Shown here: piece after piece, positions 11,204 to 23,951 of the stretch
Numbering within the stretch: position 1 is the stretch's first letter
Layout: the number at the start of each line of letters is the position of its first letter
Origin: Ganoderma boninense
Taxonomy: Eukaryota > Basidiomycota > Agaricomycetes > Polyporales > Polyporaceae
Direction of reading: 5' to 3'
Assembly (NCBI GenBank): GCA_002900995.3
Contig: CM035305.1
Span: 2,774,467-2,838,466 of the forward strand
DNA length: 64,000 nt
Translations under genes and position numbers: made by a program
The notes under the pieces: generated by a model
Told to the model about the DNA's origin: nothing
The model's database searches: none
The model's input: the letters and a program-made list of their open reading frames with translations, nothing else

Positions 11204-12394
11204 ATGTCTGGCACGCTCGCGTCTGGCACTCGACCGCCAACTACCATACCTCCTCCCCTTCACCGGTCCTGTCCCTCGCTCTCCCGATACCCAGTTATGA
11301 CTGTCATCCAAGCTATCCACATTCGTGGCTACGAAGACCGCCCTCAGCCCAAGCCGCACACCGTCTACCGTATCGAGATCCAAGCCTCCGTCCGCTCCTG
11401 GCAGATGTGGCGCCGCTATTCCGAGTTCGCCGACTTGCATGTCGAGCTCACCAAGTCGTGCGGCGAGGCCCCACCTGCCTCGCTACCTCCGAAGAACTCT
11501 TTCTCGTTCCTCCGGGGAAGCAAGACTAGCCCTGCGTTGCTCGAGGATCGCCGCTCCGCCCTCGAGCAGTACCTCCGCGCGATTCTCGCCGCCAGGGACG
11601 ACGTCTGGCGCGAGAGCTTTGCTTTCCGCGACTTCCTTGGGGTCCCCGTCGGCAAGCAGGATGCCGCTGGAGCCGGAGGCGGGGGCTTCACCGCGAGCTC
11701 GTGGTTGGATGAGCACCAGGACGTGCAGGCGCGCGTGCGCGACGTCCGTGCAGACATCAACCGGCGCGACGCGCTTTCCGACGCGCGTGACATCTCTGGC
11801 TCCCACCAGGCGAACGTGCAGGCGAAGAAGAAGCTTGCTGGTATTCTTACGCGCGTTGCAACGCTGGAGGACGGCCTCAAGGGCCTCGGGCTGAGTGGGA
11901 TGAGCGAGGGCGAGCTGCAGAGGAGGACGGATATGGTCGCGCGGCTCCGGGATGACTGCGAGAAGCTCGCCAAGATCGTCACCGCCGCGCGCACGACGTC
12001 GAGGGGTATTGGGACGGCGGCAGAGCGCAATCCTGGGTTGGCGACCGATCGAGAGGCGTTGCTCGGGTCTCCACCCGGGAGTAGCAGCATGCCCGGGGGC
12101 TTTAGCAGGCCGGTTGCGCGGGTGTTTGGTCAGAAGATGCAGCCCGTGGAGACGGAGCAGACGCGGCCACTGGACGACCAAGGGCTTTTGCAGCTCCAGC
12201 AGACGCAGATAGACCAGCAGGACGCACACCTAGCTCAACTGTCTACCATCCTCCAGAGACAGAAGGGGCTTGGACTTGCAATTCACCAGGAGATTAAGGA
12301 GCAGAATGAGGAATTGGATGCCCTCACATCAGAAGTAGACAATGTCGGGGCAAAGCTGACGAAGGCGAAGAGGGACTTGAACAGACTGGGTTAA
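11204..12394 (+). CDS. Vam7-like PX-domain Qc-SNARE
   Basis: A single exon. A PX domain occupies roughly residues 32-150 (IQAIHIRGYEDRPQPKPHTV, MWRRYSEFADLHVEL, PPKNSFSF, RRSALEQYLRAIL), predicted to bind phosphatidylinositol 3-phosphate on vacuole/endosome membranes. The middle is helical. The C-terminal 65 residues form a Qc-SNARE heptad region (QQDAHLAQLSTILQRQKGLG then EIKEQNEELDALTSEVDNVG) with the zero-layer Gln in EQN, and there is no transmembrane anchor, exactly the Vam7 plan. The role is homotypic vacuole fusion. The in-frame ATG at 11297 (MTVIQAIHIRG) starts right at the PX domain and is the likelier start; the extra 31 residues from 11204 are low-complexity. Confidence 0.87.
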   Translation: MSGTLASGTRPPTTIPPPLHRSCPSLSRYPVMTVIQAIHIRGYEDRPQPKPHTVYRIEIQASVRSWQMWRRYSEFADLHVELTKSCGEAPPASLPPKNSFSFLRGSKTSPALLEDRRSALEQYLRAILAARDDVWRESFAFRDFLGVPVGKQDAAGAGGGGFTASSWLDEHQDVQARVRDVRADINRRDALSDARDISGSHQANVQAKKKLAGILTRVATLEDGLKGLGLSGMSEGELQRRTDMVARLRDDCEKLAKIVTAARTTSRGIGTAAERNPGLATDREALLGSPPGSSSMPGGFSRPVARVFGQKMQPVETEQTRPLDDQGLLQLQQTQIDQQDAHLAQLSTILQRQKGLGLAIHQEIKEQNEELDALTSEVDNVGAKLTKAKRDLNRLG

Positions 12395-12522
12395 TAATAC
12401 AGGAGCATGTCTTGGATTATTTATGTTATTACACTCCGTACTGTATGTCGCTTTCTGGGGTAGTAGAGATATATGTGGATGAAGATAATGTGCACATTAG
12501 AGGTATCATATGTACGAATCTA

Positions 12523-13714
12523 TCACGAGTCCTGATGTCTACGCTCCTTCGACAAAAACTGTCCAACACCCTAGTAATGTTGGTGAGCTATAGTTGTCAC
12601 GGGGTTGTTGCTGGACGACATACCTCAAAGCAGGCAATCATAATACCACACGCTGGTGCGATTTTCGTTATGCGCGGTGCAATGCCAGCATAAAGTGCTG
12701 CAATGCCTTCCGTTCGGAGAATCTCAGCAGTCAAAGCGATTGTCGAAGTCGTCCTAGTGGTCACCAACATCAACAGAGCCTGTCTGCGTGTTTTGAGCAC
12801 GTCGAACGGGGATGTCAAGAGGGCAGCGGTTGTTCCGCTAACAGCTCCGCTGACAAACGCAACGCCAGCACCGTCGTGTCCAAGCCTGTGGAGCCTGTGC
12901 TTGCAAAACTCGTACCCAGCCCAATAGAGACCACTGAATGGAACGTCGCGCCAAAGTGTGGGACCAAGACCACGCCAAAGGTAATGCCAGCCTTGGGATT
13001 GGGCTAGGCTACGAACTGATGTGAGAACCGAACGTAGAGTATGTGGGTTGTTCGGAGAGGGCGGTGTCGACTGGAGATTTGTTCGGACAAGTTCGAGCGG
13101 AGACATGAGGGACGTGATAGTCGTTCGTGCGAGAATACCGGCGGTTAGGGGAACGATGGAGGACGGCAATAATGGTGGGAGCGTGACGTTCAGCAAGTGG
13201 TCGTAAGTTAACATGTAGCATGTCGATGAAGGCACGCCAATGAGTCTACGCATTGGATGAGTGGTCAGCTCAGGATTACCAACATTCAAGACCGGGATTC
13301 TGCACTCACAACGACGTCCCCGCACCCTTCCAAAGCCCCGCGATGCCTTCGGCTCTCCATACGTGCTTGACGGCGTCATAGAAGCCGTTCACCCTCTCCG
13401 TCTTGTACACGCCATGGTCCCATACGCAGACAACCTCGCCTTCTACAGCACTCGCCAGAGAAGACATATTCCGGATGCATGACGCTGGTGAGGCTTGACA
13501 ACATGTATTTGGAGGCGGGTTCGGGAAGAGAGGTCGCGGCCGTGGAGGTGGCTGCGTTTGCAGACGTGTTTTGACAACGTCAAACGGCGTCACTAAGAGA
13601 ACGAACTCGTCAGCAAAATTCACGGGACTCCGGAAGGCGGATTGACCTACTGGTCAACGCGGTGACCGTGGATCCAGCTGCGGCAGCAACAAGCTTGGCT
13701 TGGAAAGGCTCCAT
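12523..13714 (-). CDS. Mitochondrial carrier, Mtm1/SLC25A39-40 type
   Basis: Inner-membrane solute carrier. Four exons: MEPFQAKLVAAAAGSTVTAL, then TMTPFDVVKTRLQTQ and the long insert up to WRAEGIAGLWKGAGTS, a third exon from LLIGVPSSTCYMLTYDHLL, and a short last exon giving GVGQFLSKERRHQDS. The three carrier signatures are clear: TPFDVVKTRLQ, SPLELVRTNLQ and SPFDVLKTRRQ. The loop after the first helix (QPPPRPRPLFPNPPPN then CC and C) is long, as in Mtm1/SLC25A39/SLC25A40, where this loop carries cysteines. Those relatives are linked to mitochondrial glutathione import and to manganese delivery to Sod2; substrate here is inferred from family only. Introns are GT-AG and preserve phase (for example ACC A, TG ACG). 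Confidence 0.87.
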
Positions 13715-14295
13715 ACTGTCCAGGCCGTATGGTAGCAGGCAGGCAGAAGGATGGGCACAGATATGAGTGGATGGAGGCTTGAGGAACGAGTCAAACGACT
13801 CGGACGGCCGTTGGGAATGGTCTGGTGAGAGGTCGGGAGGACTGCGTCGGACGTGCCGGCTTGATGCGTCATACCGTCTGTTCTCCTTATCTGATAATTC
13901 TGGCTCACGTGCGCATCTAGGCGCCGTCAGGAAACTACCCACCACCCACCAAACGATAAGTATCAGACGTCCTTCAAATGAGAATAACCTATGGATTATC
14001 GACATTGCCGGCAGCTTAAGTACAGACCAGTCTAGAATAAAAATGCAGTGACAACCCATGATGTGCAGAGATGAGAGGATAGAACGACGAAGTAATAAGG
14101 AGCGAACAGTAGGAACACAGGTCTGCAGTGAGTGGACGAGAGATACAGTAGCGAAAGAGCGTGCGCATGGTGCGGTTGAGAGAGAGGCATGAATGATGAG
14201 GTGGGTAGTCGAGGGAGGAGGGGTACTATAACAATAGTATCGGTTGGTTAGTTCGCAGGGATCAGATCGCTAAATATGAAAATCGAATGTCGAGA
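13715..14295. other. Intergenic, 581 bases
   Basis: Upstream of the carrier and downstream of the RhoGEF. It holds short chance frames on both strands only. No RNA gene or repeat recognised. Confidence 0.45.
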
Positions 14296-17200
14296 TTAAG
14301 CTTTGGATGCAGGTATGTGGACGTTGATGGCTGTCAAGCGAAGTCAGGGATATATTCACATGCACATCGAAGAATCAAGTGTACCTCGGAACCACGTTAA
14401 TGCGTCTGACGTGGATGGGGCGTCAAAGTACAGGATCGCCTTGTTGTCAACAAGGCGAAGAGCTGCATTCACGTTCACCGGATGAGCAACCCGTCGATAG
14501 GGGACACACGATGACGTGCACTCACTGTTACCATGCACAATACTTGCAGGTTGCGGGAGCGTCTGCATCCGCAGCACCGCCCAGAGATCAACACTGGACG
14601 TTGGGTCCTGCCCTTCGGAAGGGTCCCGACACAGCACCAGCAGATCGTTGCACAAGATGCCGACCAAGGACCTAGGGGTCAACTCAGGCGACAAGCACTC
14701 AACTTCAACCGAGGCACTGTCTCCCTGAGCGTCGATGACCTCGAAGCCCACCGTCGCCTTCCTGACCACGCGCGTGAGCTGCAGCGGGCCGTCCATGATA
14801 AGACGTCTTCACAATCGCTGTCAGCATGATCGCTCCTAGAAAGTACCTATGGATTTGGGACGCACCGATGCGGCTGCACGAGTGGGCTAGGGAACTTGCC
14901 ACGTATCCTTGCCTGCCACTGGACAAGCCGACGTCGAGATTCAGCTTCTCGCTTCCCCTCGTTCATGTTGGTCGCGAGGGAGGATATCTCTGTCAAGGCA
15001 CGATCGATGGGATCCTCCATAAACTCGTACACCGGAGGGCTACTCCGGACCAGTTCCTCGAGCTTCAGTTTCATGTGAGCAGATGCGACATGTACTAAAC
15101 CAAACATAGGTCTCACCAAGAGCTTGTAGCGGGGAATACGCTGAACGGGAAGCAGAAGGTAGCCTTCCAGGTTAAGTTGCGAATGTCTCGGGTTCATCCG
15201 ACAGCGCTTCAAATACGCCTTTATGCGTTTGCGCTGGCTCGACGGGATGTGGACAGCAGCTTCTCGACCGGAATCACCGAGAGTTCCAGAACTAGGAGTC
15301 ATCGCCAAGCCTAACGAGGTACTCGGCGAGGGAGACAAGGCAGAACTGGGGGACGGCGTCGTCGGCCTGTCAGATATCCACATCTTGATGCGCTGCACAG
15401 AGTTATCGAAGTTGCTGTACATGCGGGTCAGAACTGTCATCTTCTCGAGGTACCATGCACTTACTTGATATAGGTCGAATACATCTTCATGAACGCAGCA
15501 TGTGAAACGAAAGTGTTCGCTACATCCCGCGCCACATCCAACGACTTCTGTCCGTCCACTTCACCCTGCATGTCAAGCAGGGCAGAAGCCGCTCGCTCGA
15601 GTGCAGGCAGGAAACTCTCCCTGTGGAAGTAGAACAACGCCTCAAGACCGCCGAACACAATCTTGCGTTCCTGGGTAGGTACGACAGTGTCCTTGCTCTG
15701 ACCGACGCCACTGAGAACGTTGACGGTCGCAGAGGCAGGCTTGATGTAAATGTCGACAAGTTCTTGGAGACCCTTGACGTACGTCCGTTCCGTCCTGCGA
15801 ATCGAACGGTGAGCATAACCCCGCCGCAGCATAAAAAAGAAACACCCACTCGACGATCTCGCGGATGACTCTAGCACGCTTCGCCTTATCATCCTTGTAC
15901 TTGCGTTCGTCGCCGGCGCCAGAACCCCCGCTATCCGTAGTCGCAACGCTGTTGGTCTGCGCCGCGCTCCCGTGGCTGCGACCTTCGGTCGAACGCAGAT
16001 TAACGGACTCGGGTCGCGAGGACGGCGAGCCGGAAGACATGGACGACATAGACATATCGGAAGGCATGCGACCTGGGCCGCCATCGACCATCGTCGGCCG
16101 CCGCGAACGGGTCTGCGGAATTTCCGGTGAGGGTCCGCCATACATTGACATTGTCTGTGTCAGTGATTGATTGAGGTCGTGCATGTCACGCAGGTACGCC
16201 TTGACCGATCGAAGGGCGCGTATACGTGCTTCCCTTGCATGTTCCTCCTCACGACGCTGGATCTCGTCGAGGGACTCGACTTGCACAGGGCTGGGCAGAA
16301 CGTGGTCTTCGCCAGGTTCTTCTGATCCATCCGTAACGGTGACGTCGGGGCAGAATTGCGAGGCACTGGGGATAGGGATTGGCGACATGTCGATAGGGAG
16401 GAAGCTCCTGCGCTTGCTTGCACGAGAACTCGATGTAGGTGAGGGTACAAGGAGGCTGTTAGGACTCGTGCTCGTCGGCGCGAGCTTGGCCGCTTCGTTG
16501 GATGTCTTCTTGAGTTGATCGAGGGGAGATATCTTGAGGAGGTCCGCCGAAGCCTTGCGTGAGAGGCTAGGTGGCGTTTCTAATTGGTCTTTCTGGTCTT
16601 GCCGGAGGATGGTCCCGGTGGTCGAGATGCGGACGTCAATGGCGGGAATACTGGGCAGTTGTCTGGCTTGAGGATGTTGGGCCGGGAAAGGATGTCGCGC
16701 ATGTGAACCGCCGTTGATGGAAATTCGGGACGGGTTGGGTGATTCCGGACGAATCTTGCCCATGGACATTTTCTTGAGGAAGCCCCAACGACTGCTCTTG
16801 TCCTTGTCGCTCGAACGTGGTCGTGGTGGCAGGGCTTGATCCATCGGAACGGGACTATCCCGCGGGAAAACGAGCTGATTGGGCGTGGGGAGCGGCGGGA
16901 CAGGCTCTGCGCCAGTCTCCTCTTCCGTCGGACTGTCCCAGATACTGCTGTCCACCGTACGCCGCAAACGGCTGCTGGCAGTTGGTGACAAGGCACCCGA
17001 AGCAACCCCAAGACTCGCGAACCTGCGGGGAACCCCAGCTTGACTGTCCGCAGGGAACGTGGACATGTTGAGCAGATTGGAGCTCGACGCTGAAGTAACA
17101 TACTCCGTAAGGGCGGGGCGCTGAGGGGACGACGACGCTGATGCTGAGGGTGCACGAACGGATCCGCCGTAACCCCTACGCAGCTCACCCGCGCTCTTCA

Positions 17201-19008
17201 TCTTTCGAAGTTCTCTTTCAGAGTCGGGTGTGCCCTTAGAAGTCCCGCTTGAGGGTCCGGCTTCGCTGAACATCGACTTCGGTCCCGCGCTGCTTGTGCG
17301 GTTCTTGTCAAAATAAGTGCGGTTCGGCGTCGTCCGCGTTCGAGTAAGACCGGGAGAAGAGAGCTGAGGACTTGATTGCGGAGGGGGTGCGGTAATGGAC
17401 CGCGCAAGACTTGGCGCTCGTGGAGATGTTACTGTAACGTCCTCCTCTTCGCGGGCGTGGTGGTCGGTAGCGTGAACGGACTCCGGCGTATCTTCCGTCT
17501 CTATACTTGTGGAAGTCATGGTACTCCTGATGCTTGCGGATGGCAAAGGGAACATCGGAGTGGAAGGCGGGTAGGTGGGTGACAACGGCCCGCGGGAAAG
17601 TAAGGGCTCCATGAGAGCCTTCCAAGGACCCTGGAAAGGGTTCCCATCGACAAGGAGCGTCTCTAGTTCCGGCAATACGCACAGCCAGCTAGGCAAAGAA
17701 TGCATTTTGTTGCGCCGGATGCTCAAGGTATGAAGTTTATCGAGCGAGGCGAGGTTAGCCGGGAGGGTGCTGATACCGGTAGAGTCCACGATGAGAACAC
17801 GCAAGTTAATGAGCATCGACAAGAACATCGGCAGAGCGCGGAGGGGGTTAGAGGCAACGTTCAGTTCCTCGAGGTTGACACAATGAGAAAGTGAGGGTGG
17901 GAGTGCGCTAAGGAAGTTGACTGAGATGTCGAGGGCCAGTAGAGAGGAACAGATCTGAGGAAGAGCAGATGCGAGGAAAGTGGGGACAGAATTCGGCGTT
18001 GGCGATGAGCCAATAAGTAAGTGCGTCGTCCCTGATCACCACACCCTTGTCAACGCGTAAGTTGGTCACGAAAGGGGGAAGAGGCGCACCTGGTGAGACG
18101 TGTAGCCGCACGATGGGAATGTCATCTCCTCTAACAATGACGCCACGCCCTTCCTCCGCCATAACCACGGCACTAGTAGGCTCGTCTGCAGCGTCATCGT
18201 CTTCTTCATCTTCATCATCATCAAACGAAGGGTCCTCGTCCGTGTCCTCATCGCTCCCAAGCCCTGCTTCGTCGCGTTCGTCCGGCTGTTGCCAGGCGAG
18301 GTCGAAGCTGGGTGAGCTTCGGAGCGGTGGTGGGATGACCTTCTCGTGCATTGACTCGGGCTTGCTGCTGTTGGCGAGGGAGGAGGAACGCGAGCGGATA
18401 CCGTCTCGGTAGAAGTCGGACCAACGTGTCTGATCAACGGGTGTCCTACCTGCTGTGGTCTGTGGAGCACCTGCCTCCTTTGAGAGAAGCTGAACAACAT
18501 CGTCTGTTGTTATCCCAACCCCGACGCCCTTTCCCGACTCATCATCACCCAATGCCACATGAACATGCCCATAGTCACCTGACTTGGCGGATCCAGTATA
18601 AGCCGACGACCGCGTTGATGTTGAAGACGAGTCGCCCGACGACAGGGTAAGCGTCGAGTTGACTGGCTGTAACCGGGGCTGCCTACGGGGAGGCTTCGGC
18701 TCTGGGAAGTGGGAAGGGTCAGGGAGGGCAGCGACGGATGTGGAACGCTGAGAAGAAGACTGGGAGTAGCCCGAGTCGGATAGGGTGCCCTCCTCGTCGT
18801 TGGTGATGTTATACGCGGTATACCCGAGGGCGGAGAGTGATTGGGAGTTGAAAACGGGAGGAGGGGTGAGCATGGATGGAGGGGAGCCGGCAACAACGTA
18901 AGCACTTGACGGAGATACGGGGCCAGGCGATTGTGGGTCGTTATCCGAGTTCCAGTCGTCTTGAGTGACCAGCTTGGAGGGGGTTGGTGCCCGGGGTCTT
19001 GCGAGCAT
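14296..19008 (-). CDS. LRR-DH-PH Rho guanine nucleotide exchange factor
   Basis: A very large protein (about 1,350 residues in at least seven exons). The N-terminal 330 residues are disordered and Ser/Pro-rich, with an acidic run (about 18190-18245, DEDTDEDPSFDDDEDEEDDD). Four leucine-rich repeats follow (LALDISVNFLSALPPSL, LEELNVASNPLRALPMFL, LRVLIVDSTGISTLPANL, LHTLSIRRNKMHSLPSWL), then about 500 Ser-rich residues. The DH (RhoGEF) domain comprises TERTYVKGLQELVDIYIKP, FHRESFLPALERAASALL, FMKMYSTYIK and the conserved LLLPVQRIPRYKLLV helix. A PH domain (RLIMDGPLQLTRVVRKATVG to ILYFDAPSTSDALTWFRA) ends the protein with INVHIPASKA. The last intron (after WFRA) was inferred from phase. It should activate a Rho/Cdc42-type GTPase in polarity or wall signalling; the specific GTPase cannot be told. 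Confidence 0.85.
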
Positions 19009-21616
19009 GGCTGTTTTGCCGGGCGTAAAGGGGGAGGGAGGGGAGAGAGCGGAGAAATGGTAGTACTCTAGATCTGGGCGGGAGGAACGGTATCAGCGGC
19101 TGTAAAGACAGACGGAGGCGAAGGAAGGCCAGAGAGGCGGGGGGCGTGGCGCCGTGGTGGCAGTCGCCAGGGCCGCGGAAGAGGTCGGCAAGGGCAACGA
19201 CGGGAGCAGGAACCTGAAGATGAAGGAAAAGGGGTCGGACAGAGCCAGAGCCAGAGCGGGAGCCAGTCACTTGTCGGTGAGACATGGACTGGCTTCCGCC
19301 GTTGCCGTCACGAGCCACGAGCCGCCCTGCCACTCGGGCCCCTCCCGGCCTCGCGCCCACCGTCCCCGACGTCGAGCATCCACTCACCAGCCTTGCGACC
19401 CCGTGCCCGTCTCTCCTCCACATCCGCCCACATCCCAAGCACCGGGCTGTCCACATCTCCGTCGTCCGGCTCAGAGAGCCGCCTTCGTGTCGTGAAGGTC
19501 GAGTAGCGTTCATTCTCAATTCTCGTTCCTGGCATCCGGCCGCGGAGGTGCTGCCCGTCAGTGAGGTGGCGCGAGAGTCTTGGCGGATGTCGGGGACGTG
19601 CAGAGGGAGGGGACGACGTGAAGACGGGGCGCAGCTCGGTTTCTAGTCAGAGCCTCTCGCCCAAAGATGCCGTCGCTAACCGCACTTCCCGCTCGCGAGC
19701 CCATGATGAGCCTCCTGCCTCCCCCAGCAGAACCCCCCGCTGAGATCATCCATCACACCAGTGATTGTATCACTCAGGTACAACCCACCTTGCCTCCATA
19801 TATAATTAAGGCGTCGACCCCTCCCTGGGGCTCTTCCGCCTGGCCTCCTTGGGCCCGCCGCCCTTGCTTGGTCTACCCCGGCCGAGTCTCCCTCAGAGTT
19901 GGACATATACCGTTTACCCAGCCCTCAGCCCCAGATAGTCTACTCGTCGGTCAACTAAGCCTCTCCATTCATCACACAAACGAACCCCGGTCGCATGTCA
20001 GGATGTAACATCGCGATACAGGACCGAACTTTGGAAGTCAGACCCTGGCTCTGACTGCGACAGAGAATCGCCCGTTCAAGCAGCCCTTCCGTGAGTCCGT
20101 CCCGCTGCGCTCGCCTCGCCCCGGCCAGTCCGTGTCGCTTGGTCCCCTTCGCTATGGCCGACTATGGCCCATCCCGCAGCGCGCACAGCGGGACTGTACC
20201 CCTTGGCCGACAGCCGGCCACCACGCAATCCGCCATCCCGTAATGCGCGCGGTTCCACGGCCGCTACCATGAGCTCTCAAAAAACTGCCGAGCATGGCCA
20301 AGGAATTTGAAGGAAACATGACACGCGGAAACAAGTATCTCGGTCCTCTTTCGACAGTGCTCGCAGCATCACAGAGCCCATCATGATAATCATGTCGATT
20401 GGAGTGCGCAGACTGTATCCGGTCAGCAGATCAGGCGTTGACATCATCCACAACCCCGACAGGGAACAGGGACAGGACGTCAGAGGATTGCAAACCGACA
20501 CTCTGCCATTTACGTATATTTGACACGTCTTCTGCGTGAGGAGGACTCCAATACCATGCTTTGTTCCGTGCGGCCAAATACGAGGACATTCGGGGGGAAC
20601 TAACGCTGGTTGATGGTTACTGGTCCAGGTTATGCGATATTGCGACGAGAGAGGAGGTTGCTAGGAGAACATCTGCATGCTGAACTTCTTGACGTTCACG
20701 ACCCAACATTTCTCCTGATACTTAAGAGGTGCTCATAACATTCAGGACACCGCCTACCAGATGCGCTCAAAGAGCGTCCGAGGCTGTTGATCGAGGTGAT
20801 GGGTTACGCGATACAGATACACTGGAAACCAGGGGCCTGACACTTGACAGAATGGCGGCATACAGATACCGAGCAAGTACTTAGTCATCCAGGTATCCAC
20901 GTCTTGACCGTCGTTGACATGCGGACTGCAGGCAATTGACAGGCTTCCGGAGTGGTGTAGACGTCGCGACGACTGCGCTCCTTCAATCCGCCGCCCGCGG
21001 CACATAGATAAGTATCCGGGATACTTGCGCCAGTACGGCAATCTACGAATATCACTCGTCCCGCTGCAGACGGAAGAGATGGGTGCGGCGATCCGATAAG
21101 TAAACTTTTTTGTTCTATCAAGTTATCAAGTGCTTAATTTTCGACCAGATACCATCTCATCGCCACAGGCCTAGGGGCCACGAAGATGCCGTGCCTTGCT
21201 AGTATCTATGGGTCCAAATGTCAAACGAGGTTACTCTTCAACGTTGCATCTCGAAGCTACAGTAGCTTGAAGCACGAGGCTCCCGAGAAGGATCAACCGG
21301 CACGCACATCCATGCTTGGCTTTAATTGAATCGAAAAGGAAACCGTGTCGTGGCGCCGGGTGAAGCATGCTCAACCTTCTTCATAATCCACCGCTCGTGA
21401 CTTGCCACCGCAGAGCCGGATCCTGTCAGTATAATACATTCGAGTGCATTGCTCTCCTCGACAGTAACCCAAGAATCCGAGATATAGATAGCCAAATATG
21501 TCTACATTACATTACACAACATGGGCACAGGGCCTTTGTGTGAGGTGCATTACAACATGCTCAAGGTATTAAGTAGAGAGAGGTATGGGATACCACCGTC
21601 GTCGTCGCATGACGTT
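19009..21616. other. Gene-poor stretch, 2.6 kb
   Basis: This separates the RhoGEF start from the amino acid permease 3' end. The part to about 19,700 is GC-rich and likely carries the RhoGEF 5' leader and promoter. Chance frames of 60-190 codons occur on both strands with no protein-like composition, no splice-supported continuation and no recognisable domain. No tRNA B-box, long repeat or transposase remnant was seen by eye. Confidence 0.4.
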
Positions 21617-23951
21617 TTACATCTACAAGAAGATTGCAATTAGAACACAAAGGGCGAAATCGACAATGGACGAGGACTCACCAGCCAACCCCAGAAACGC
21701 TCAACCCAGTTCCTCGGAGGAGGTTCGTCATACGTGTCTGCCTCAATCTCCTTCAAGCCACTGACGAAGTCCATGTCCTCGGGCTTGACCATTGGTGTGC
21801 GGAAGTACAACTTCGCGCCGATGTAAAGGATGGGGAACAATACGAAGGGCAGGTAATTGGTGACAAAGCTGTCTGTCGCCCAGTTGCCCCTGAGGAACAC
21901 GCTCCAGCCAGAGAACTGTTGCGAGGCGACGGTTAGTCATGTTCAGCAGCTACGGCTACGAGACTGAGGCCTCGAGAGACTCACGAAGCAGATGACTAGG
22001 CATGCAACAATGGCATACCACGCAGCGTATGGTTGAAGAGCGTGTGCATATGGGAGAGTGGAACGATCGAATCCCTGGGCCTTGAAACCTTTGTGAAACC
22101 GGACGTAGGTGACACAGATTCCAAACCATGTCATCAAGCCAGCAATGGACGTCACTTGAAACAAGACCGTATGAACATCACACTGCAAAGACCATCTATG
22201 CAAGAATGACTTACTGTTGACGAACCAGCCAAATACCCTGCCCGAGCCGGTCGTGACTCCCATATATGCAAGAGCGGAGAAGATTGCACAGAAGACGAGC
22301 GACACGATAGGGAGACCGTTCGAAGTAACCTTCGTGAAGATCTTGGGTGCGTTGCCAGCCAAGGCCAGACCGTCTGTAATCAAGCAGTTAGCGAAAATGC
22401 TACAGCTTTGCCACACTGAATGCCATACAAAGTGCACGGGACGAGGTGTACAAATCACTGGAGGCAGCGGACCAGGCCGAGGTCAAGAGAGCGGCGTTGA
22501 TCACGGATGGCAGACCCTTAATGCCGGCAGTCTTGATGGCAATGACGAAGGGAGACTTGGCAGCGTCGGAAGTCTTGAGGTTGAGGTCGGTGTTGGTGTA
22601 AGGAACGAGGAGACCAATAATGGTGACACCGCCGATGTAGAAGAGCAGGATACGGACGTAGACCCTACGAATCGCCTTCGGCAGATTGCGACGAGGGTTC
22701 TTGGCCTCGCCAGCAGCAATCTGTCAAAGAAAATGAGCACCAACTCTCGTGAAGCATTGCAAAGTTACGCACAGCAACGATCTCTGTACCAATGAACGAG
22801 AAGGCGGATTGTTCCAGCACGGCGACCCATCCCAGGAAACGACCCTTAGCACCGGCGATGTTATCAAATTGAGCGAACGGTCCAGGATGTTTCCAGTAAC
22901 GGAAACCGATACGGTCGTGGTCGGGGCCACCGCCAAGATCAAGAACGATCCCAAGGATGATGAGACCGGTAATAGTGATGACCTTAATGGAGCTGAATGA
23001 TATGCCGTCAGCCACTATTCGTGAAATCTTTAACGCGAACAACTTACGCGAAGATGAACTCGCACTCTCCATACACGCCGGCGCCGAACATGTTGATAGT
23101 TATGACAACGACGAGACACATTGAAATCCACACCGCGTTGTTGACTGACTGATTCCAGAAGTTGATGAGAACCGCGGCGGCGCTCAGTTCTGCAGGCAAG
23201 ATAATTGTCCAGTTGTACCCTGTATCAAAGTTCGGTTAGTCATCACATCGTACAACGCGCCACCCCACGAAGACTAACAATAGTTCCATCCCTGCGAATG
23301 CGACTGGGAGTTAGCAACTGCCCGAAATTACGGTACGCTAGTTGTTCTAGGCTACGCACCATAGTGAAAGAAAATGCAGGATCGACGAAACGCTCGGCCA
23401 GCTTGATATGTCCACCAGGCAGCGGGAGGTAGGCAACCATCTCTCCCAGGGAGATCTGCGGAACAGGGGATTGCCGGAGGTGAGTAAGAGTACGTACGCG
23501 TCGTCCATGACTAGCGAAGACTTACCATGACGCTGTAACAGACCGTGCCGACGGCCGCGTAACCAAGCAAGAGACCGATGGGCCCGCCTTGTGCTAATGA
23601 GGTTGCCGTACCCAAGAACAAACCAGTGCCGATTACACCTGTAATATCGCGAGTATTTGGCACATATCCCATCGTACCAGACCCAAGGTGTACATACCAC
23701 CGATACTAGAAGTCGCGGACCGCAATCAGTTTGGATGCTTGCTGGGGGGGGGGGGGGGGATGGAGGAGACGGAGACGGGAGGAAGCGTACCTGATCATAG
23801 CAATGTGCCTGTTCTTGAGCTGCCGTTTCAGAGTGCCCTCTGTGTGGATTGCGGCTGACCCCGACTCAGAGTCGTAGTTGAGAGGCTTCTCCACGACATT
23901 CTCCACGATGGTGTGGGAGTGGGAGTGGTCCTTGGTGTCTTCGACGCCCAT
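21617..23951 (-). CDS. Amino acid permease (APC superfamily, YAT type)
   Basis: Plasma-membrane amino acid/proton symporter. The first exon encodes a cytosolic N-terminus (MGVEDTKDHSHSHTIVENVV) ending LKRQLKNRHIAMI, typical of fungal YAT permeases. Spliced exons continue through SIGGVIGTGLFLGTATSLA, GEMVAYLPLPGGHIKLAERF, FGAGVYGECEFIFASIKVIT, EQSAFSFIGTEIVA, AAGEAKNPRRNLPKAIRRVY, SAWSAASSDLYTSSRALYGL, AYMGVTTGSGRVFGWFVN and GLMTWFGICVTYVRFHKGF; about 12 membrane helices are visible. The C-terminal PPPRNWVERFWGWL is followed by a likely last intron (GTGAGT...TTGTAG) and only ATG TAA; if it is not spliced, the frame stops at 21640 instead. About nine introns. The first intron contains a run of 16 G. 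Substrate range is not predictable. Confidence 0.92.
23744..23759. repeat. Homopolymer of 16 G in permease intron 1
   Basis: Sixteen consecutive G on the + strand (C on the transcribed-sense strand), between the first and second permease exons. It may be the true pyrimidine tract before the acceptor; exact length is the kind of feature sequencing gets wrong. Confidence 0.9.

Noticed and set aside
22217..22795. 192-codon + frame
   Set aside because: Lies over permease exons and introns in antisense; not protein-like.
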